45,236 nt of DNA from Thermoguttaceae bacterium. Lineage in GTDB: Bacteria > Planctomycetota > Planctomycetia > Pirellulales > Thermoguttaceae. Shown in pieces: positions 41,852 to 45,236 of this stretch (position 1 is its first letter; each line of letters begins with the position of its first letter). A program made the translations under genes and the position numbers. Below the pieces are notes generated by a model. It was not told the DNA's origin and made no database searches. It worked only from the letters and a program-made list of their open reading frames with translations. The DNA lies in contig JAFZNK010000216.1 in assembly GCA_017550965.1 (NCBI GenBank), forward strand, positions 1 through 45,236. Direction: 5' to 3'.

Positions 41852-42304
41852 GTGAGTCAAGATCTTATTCGTTTGGTAGAAGCTCGCGCCAAAAAAGAGA
41901 GCGTTTCCCATTTTGAAATCGGCGACGTCGTCAACGTCCACTGCAAAATCCTCGAAGGCGACAAAGAGCGTATCCAAATTTTCAACGGGGTGGTTATCGC
42001 CCGTAGCGGTTCCGGTATTCGTGAAACGTTTACCGTCCGTCGTATCGTCGCCGGTCAAGGCGTCGAGCGTAAATTCCCCATCCATAGCCCTCGTATCGCC
42101 AAAATTGAAGTCCTTCGTTCTTCGATCGTGCGCCGCGCCAAGTTGTACTATCTCCGCAACCGCGTTGGAAAAGCCACTCGTTTGGCTCAACGCCGCGTAG
42201 AACGCGCCGAAGCGCAACAAAACGTCGTTAAGACGATGAAACGCGGTAAAAAAGCCGCCGCCGCTCGTCGCGCCGCGGCCGCTGCGAAGAAAGAAGCCGA
42301 ATAA
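41852..42304 (+). CDS. rplS: 50S ribosomal protein L19
   Basis: 150 residues, GTG start with AAGGA eight bases upstream. Core L19 blocks: [29 protein letters not shown], then [26 protein letters not shown] and [17 protein letters not shown]. The C-terminal 35 residues are an Ala/Lys-rich extension. L19 lies at the subunit interface. The 220-base gap after trmD includes a TCCGAC/GTCGGA stem with a T5 run at 41779-41805, which may attenuate transcription. Confidence 0.98.
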   Translation: MSQDLIRLVEARAKKESVSHFEIGDVVNVHCKILEGDKERIQIFNGVVIARSGSGIRETFTVRRIVAGQGVERKFPIHSPRIAKIEVLRSSIVRRAKLYYLRNRVGKATRLAQRRVERAEAQQNVVKTMKRGKKAAAARRAAAAAKKEAE

Positions 42305-42331
42305 CAGACGCTTAACTGTTTTCAAAGTGAA

Positions 42332-42380
42332 AAAGGACGCGCTCGAGTTCCTTGCGGATTCGGGCGCGTCCTTTCTTTTG
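42332..42380. terminator. Bidirectional terminator between rplS and the oxidoreductase gene
   Basis: AAAGGACGCGC at 42332-42342 pairs over 11 bp with GCGCGTCCTTT at 42364-42374, with a 21-base loop. Flanked by A residues on the left and CTTTT on the right, it gives a T tract on both strands and lies between two convergent genes. Confidence 0.85.
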
Positions 42381-42407
42381 TCGTTTCGCCGACTCAATTA
42401 TGCGAAA

Positions 42408-43721
42408 TTACAGCTCCCAACCTTCGCGATATTCTGTCGAGATGAAATCGTTCGCCGCCTTGTCGTTAGTGACAAGCGCCTTGTCGGCGTCCCATTCCAG
42501 CTTGATCTTTCCAGCGCGCAATGAAACCGCGCCAAGTTGGACCGCTTCCGCCAGTCGACCGGCGTACTCAAAGTTGCATAGAGCGGTCGATTGACCGCCG
42601 TCAAGAATCGAATTAATCCATTCTCGGTGGTGCCCCGCAGAAGAAGGAATCGTTTTTTCAGGACGCTGATAATCCGCGTATTTGTCTTCCGGATAGAGTC
42701 GAATCGTTCCATAATCCGCTTCGAGAACGCCTTCGTCGCCGACAAAGATAACGCCCATTGAGAGATTCTCGAGTTTCTTTTCCTGAATAACAGCGGGACG
42801 ACGAGCGCCGTCGTACCAGGTAAGCGGGAGCGTTTTACCGTTCAATTCGAATTCGTATTTGCACTCGACGTCTAACGGGCAACACATCTTGCTAATTTCA
42901 GAATCGCAAGTAGCGCTGATCGTTTTGGGATATTGGAGATCAAGAGCCCAGAACGGAAGATCCATTAAGTGACAAGCCATGTCGCCAAACGTTCCTGTGC
43001 CAAAAGGCCAGTATCCGCGCCATCTCGCGGGGAGATAACAGGGATTATAGTCGACCCATTGAGCGGGACCGAGCCATTGTTCCCAGTGAAGGTTTTTGGG
43101 GATTTCAAATTTTTCCTGAGACGGTTCGGGATAACCTCCCCAACCTTTGGCGCACCAAACGTGAACTTCGGCGACTTCTCCAACCGCTCCGGCCTGAATC
43201 AGCTCGACGACCCGACGGTAGTTCTCCGTCGCGTGGATGACGGTGCCCATTTGGGTGGCAAGTTTCTTTTCCTTAGCAATTTTCTGCATCGCGCGAATTT
43301 CAGCGACGTCATGTGCAAGAGGTTTTTCACAGAAGCAGTGCATGCCTTTTTTCATCGCGGCCATTGCGGCGACGGCGTGCGTATGGTCGGGCGTGCTTAC
43401 CAAAACGGCGTCCAACTCCGTTTCGTCGAGCATTGTCCGGTAGTCGAAAAATTGTTTGGCGTCGGGGTACGCCTTGCCTTGATTTTCAAGATTGACGTCG
43501 TCGACGTCGCAAAGCGCCGCAAGTTCGACGACATCGCCGGAACCGCTCATGAGTTCGTTGATGTTGCCCGCTCCGCGACCTGCAATACCGACGACTCCGA
43601 CTTTTAGCTTTGCGTTAACGTTTTGCGCGCGTGAAATCGACGGCGCCGGGAATTGAGACGCGCCTAAAGCCGCCGCCGACAAAGCGGAGGTTTTAATAAA
43701 CTGACGACGATTCATAAACAT
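42408..43721 (-). CDS. TAT-exported Gfo/Idh/MocA-family oxidoreductase
   Basis: 437 residues from the ATG at 43721, placed eight bases after AGGAG; the frame is open to 43784 but that leader precedes the export signal. A twin-arginine signal (MNRRQFIKTSALSAAALGA) shows export in folded form with bound cofactor. A Rossmann NAD(P) domain follows at about 40-165 (KVGVVGIAGRGAGNINEL, EKPLAHDVAE) and then the C-terminal Gfo/Idh domain. Such enzymes oxidise or reduce sugars and inositols. The glucose-fructose oxidoreductase relatives retain a tightly bound NADP in the periplasm. Substrate not known. It stands alone, with a strong terminator behind it. Confidence 0.92.
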   Translation of the reverse strand: MFMNRRQFIKTSALSAAALGASQFPAPSISRAQNVNAKLKVGVVGIAGRGAGNINELMSGSGDVVELAALCDVDDVNLENQGKAYPDAKQFFDYRTMLDETELDAVLVSTPDHTHAVAAMAAMKKGMHCFCEKPLAHDVAEIRAMQKIAKEKKLATQMGTVIHATENYRRVVELIQAGAVGEVAEVHVWCAKGWGGYPEPSQEKFEIPKNLHWEQWLGPAQWVDYNPCYLPARWRGYWPFGTGTFGDMACHLMDLPFWALDLQYPKTISATCDSEISKMCCPLDVECKYEFELNGKTLPLTWYDGARRPAVIQEKKLENLSMGVIFVGDEGVLEADYGTIRLYPEDKYADYQRPEKTIPSSAGHHREWINSILDGGQSTALCNFEYAGRLAEAVQLGAVSLRAGKIKLEWDADKALVTNDKAANDFISTEYREGWEL

Positions 43722-43880
43722 GACGAATACTCCTGGATGTTGTGTCGTTTGAAAAAAATGCGGTAAAAACCTGACTTCGATCAAAAAGATCGTTGCCGTT
43801 TAGCTTGACTCTAGTATAGTGAAAACTTTTCGAGTCGACAAGGTTCGGAGACGATTTGTCGCTTTCTCAATGAAAATCAA

Positions 43881-45044
43881 CTATTTTAAGTTGTTTTCCA
43901 AGTTGTTAAGAAGAGCGACGAACCATGAGCGATTGTCGGCGCTGCAGTAAGACATACGTCCCCCCATACGACTAAAAGTTTTACAGTAACGGAGATAGTA
44001 CGCGGGATCGTCCATTGGCGGTTCTCCGTTTTTAGTCCAGTCCCATGCCGATTTAGCGAGATCGACGACGTGAATAGCAAAATCGTCGATACGTCTGTTC
44101 TTTTGTTTGGCGATGTTGCGGGACATTGACAGCGATTTTTCAAAAATCATCGGCGAAAGCACGGCTGACCCAACAGAAAGGTATACGCCGCCTTCAAGCT
44201 GCGAAACCGAATACGCATATTGTAGGAAATCGCGTTGGGCCGCTCGGCCGATAGCCGCGCAGCAATTAGCCGGGTGGGTGTAAATAATATCGCAGCCAAT
44301 CATCGGACAGCAACTAAACGGCACGTTTGCCTGATAGGCGCGGAAGGCTATTGAGTAATTCTTTTTCGCATGAGGAATCGAATATTTGCCGTCGGGAAGA
44401 TTGAATAATCTCTTTGCGGCGAGGAGATCGGACGCCGCCGCCGCTTTGTCAAGGCATAGCGCGACGCCTTTGGCGTCGTACGAAATGTCGGGCACAGGCG
44501 TAACGGCGCAGTCGGCTCCGTTTTGAATCGCTTCACAAAGTTCTTCGTCTGTCGGAATAATAAAACCTTCGTCTGCGATCATTTTACCGACGGAGGCTCC
44601 GTATCCCAAGGAGGCGTAGGCTCCGGCTACAATTGCCAAATTGATATACTTACCGGTTTCTTCCCAAACGCCAAATTGCCCCTCCGTCGTGTAGCGGCGA
44701 ACGTCTTCGCCGGAAAAGCCTTGATAGGCGAATTCCCAGTCGTGAATAACGCCAGCGCCGTTAGTCGTTAGGTGGGTTATCCACCCTCCTTCAATTAAAC
44801 GCGCCAAAACAAGACCAAGCCCGTTTTTAATAGAGTGCGCTCCGTACGTGAGCATACGGGCGGCGCCCAGTTCTTTTGCGCGTCTGATTTCGTCGGCGGT
44901 TGTTTCAACGTCTTGCCAGGCCTCGTCGCTTAAATTAACGGGATATGCAGCCGGATTAATAGCGTCGCGTTCTATGTCCAGCTTGTTGACTCGCGAAGAC
45001 AAAGGGAGAATATTTAAGTCAAATCGAGATAATGAACGGTTCAT
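43881..45044 (-). CDS. Deoxyhypusine-synthase-like protein
   Basis: 387 residues. The conserved part has GAHSIKNGLGLVLARLIEGGW, then ITHLTTNGAGVIHDWEFA and GEDVRRYTTEGQFGVWEET; these are the NAD-binding and spermidine-site surroundings of the deoxyhypusine synthase fold. Real deoxyhypusine synthase modifies eIF5A, which bacteria lack, and the catalytic-lysine SGAKPDEAVSWGK-type motif is not evident here; homospermidine or another polyamine-related product is possible. No polyamine pathway gene can be identified next to it. The partial gene at 45075 ends 30 bases upstream on the same strand. Confidence 0.8.
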   Translation of the reverse strand: MNRSLSRFDLNILPLSSRVNKLDIERDAINPAAYPVNLSDEAWQDVETTADEIRRAKELGAARMLTYGAHSIKNGLGLVLARLIEGGWITHLTTNGAGVIHDWEFAYQGFSGEDVRRYTTEGQFGVWEETGKYINLAIVAGAYASLGYGASVGKMIADEGFIIPTDEELCEAIQNGADCAVTPVPDISYDAKGVALCLDKAAAASDLLAAKRLFNLPDGKYSIPHAKKNYSIAFRAYQANVPFSCCPMIGCDIIYTHPANCCAAIGRAAQRDFLQYAYSVSQLEGGVYLSVGSAVLSPMIFEKSLSMSRNIAKQKNRRIDDFAIHVVDLAKSAWDWTKNGEPPMDDPAYYLRYCKTFSRMGGRMSYCSADNRSWFVALLNNLENNLK

Positions 45045-45074
45045 TTTATAAGTTTTCCAAATATCTGCTTTGAT

Positions 45075-45236
45075 CTAAATTCGTGAATGTCTCGAATCGG
45101 GAAAACGCGAGATTCTAAGACGGTTTTTTATTTGATCAATTAGAGCCGCTTTACTTTTACCCTGCGGATCCAGCTCAAAACCAACCATATGTTCTTTCAA
45201 ACCTGCGAGCTTGACGCTTTTTGAAAACGTCCTCCG
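45075..45236 (-). CDS. C-terminal end of an unidentified protein (partial)
   Basis: An open minus-strand frame enters from the right edge and runs 53 codons to TAG at 45075-45077; the other two minus frames stop within this stretch. The translated end (KLAGLKEHMVGFELDP, then ALIDQIKNRLRISRF) is not recognised. It reads in the same direction as the deoxyhypusine-synthase-like gene, with a 30-base gap, so the two may be co-transcribed. The start and the family lie outside the window. Confidence 0.5.
   Translation of the reverse strand, partial: RRTFSKSVKLAGLKEHMVGFELDPQGKSKAALIDQIKNRLRISRFPDSRHSRI

Noticed and set aside
1..45236. tRNA, rRNA, insertion sequence or prophage genes
   Set aside because: No tRNA-like T-loop and acceptor pairing, transposase motifs or phage structural genes were seen on either strand.

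Overview
The window looks like a chromosomal segment of a Planctomycetota bacterium, probably a carbohydrate-degrading lineage of the Pirellulales type. This is inferred from the gene content: large secreted beta-propeller proteins with CxxCH haem sites that resemble hydrazine synthase alpha, a TAT-exported Gfo/Idh/MocA oxidoreductase, a terpenoid-cyclase-fold plus DUF4159 protein, many secreted proteins of no known family, and an ECF sigma factor with a very large membrane partner. Base composition is near 50% GC, with a very strong excess of GTCGAC and GACGTC. No tRNA, rRNA, CRISPR array, prophage or insertion sequence could be supported.

Layout. 1-7347 (+): the tail of a GH43-like glycosidase, a secreted LamG plus GH32-like propeller enzyme, a LamG plus propeller plus dihaem protein, and a GH5 glucanase; this is a polysaccharide-degradation block. 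7571-10315 (-): an AT-rich gene, probably acquired, that fuses a zinc ribbon, BspA-type leucine-rich repeats, a TerB-like region and a CbbX/SpoVK-type AAA+ ATPase; it is the most unusual gene here. 10410-17225 (-): O6-alkylguanine DNA methyltransferase translationally coupled to a second, trihaem propeller protein, then two tandem secreted paralogues of unknown family. 17356-22827 (-): a FAD/Fe-S D-lactate-type dehydrogenase, a two-domain RidA/chorismatase-like protein, and the rplM-rpsI ribosomal operon, with hairpin terminators between them.

23358-28772: a PEGA lipoprotein (-), an ECF sigma factor followed by a 586-residue single-pass membrane protein that is probably its anti-sigma partner (+), and a membrane-anchored GATase-fold protein (-). 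29074-35406: stand-alone CoaB and an Mrp/Nbp35-type Fe-S carrier (+), then on the minus strand a C_GCAxxG_C_C protein, a DUF486 membrane protein, endonuclease III, a secreted protein of unknown function and TatD. 35883-42304 (+): the terpenoid-cyclase/DUF4159 protein and the ffh-rpsP-trmD-rplS housekeeping block, which lacks rimM. 42408-45236 (-): a Gfo/Idh/MocA oxidoreductase, a deoxyhypusine-synthase-like protein and the end of an unidentified gene.

Housekeeping genes (ribosomal proteins, Ffh, TrmD, CoaB, Nth, TatD, Mrp) are certain or nearly so. The functions of the secreted planctomycete-type proteins are mostly structural inferences. All family assignments come from reading motifs by eye; no database search was run.
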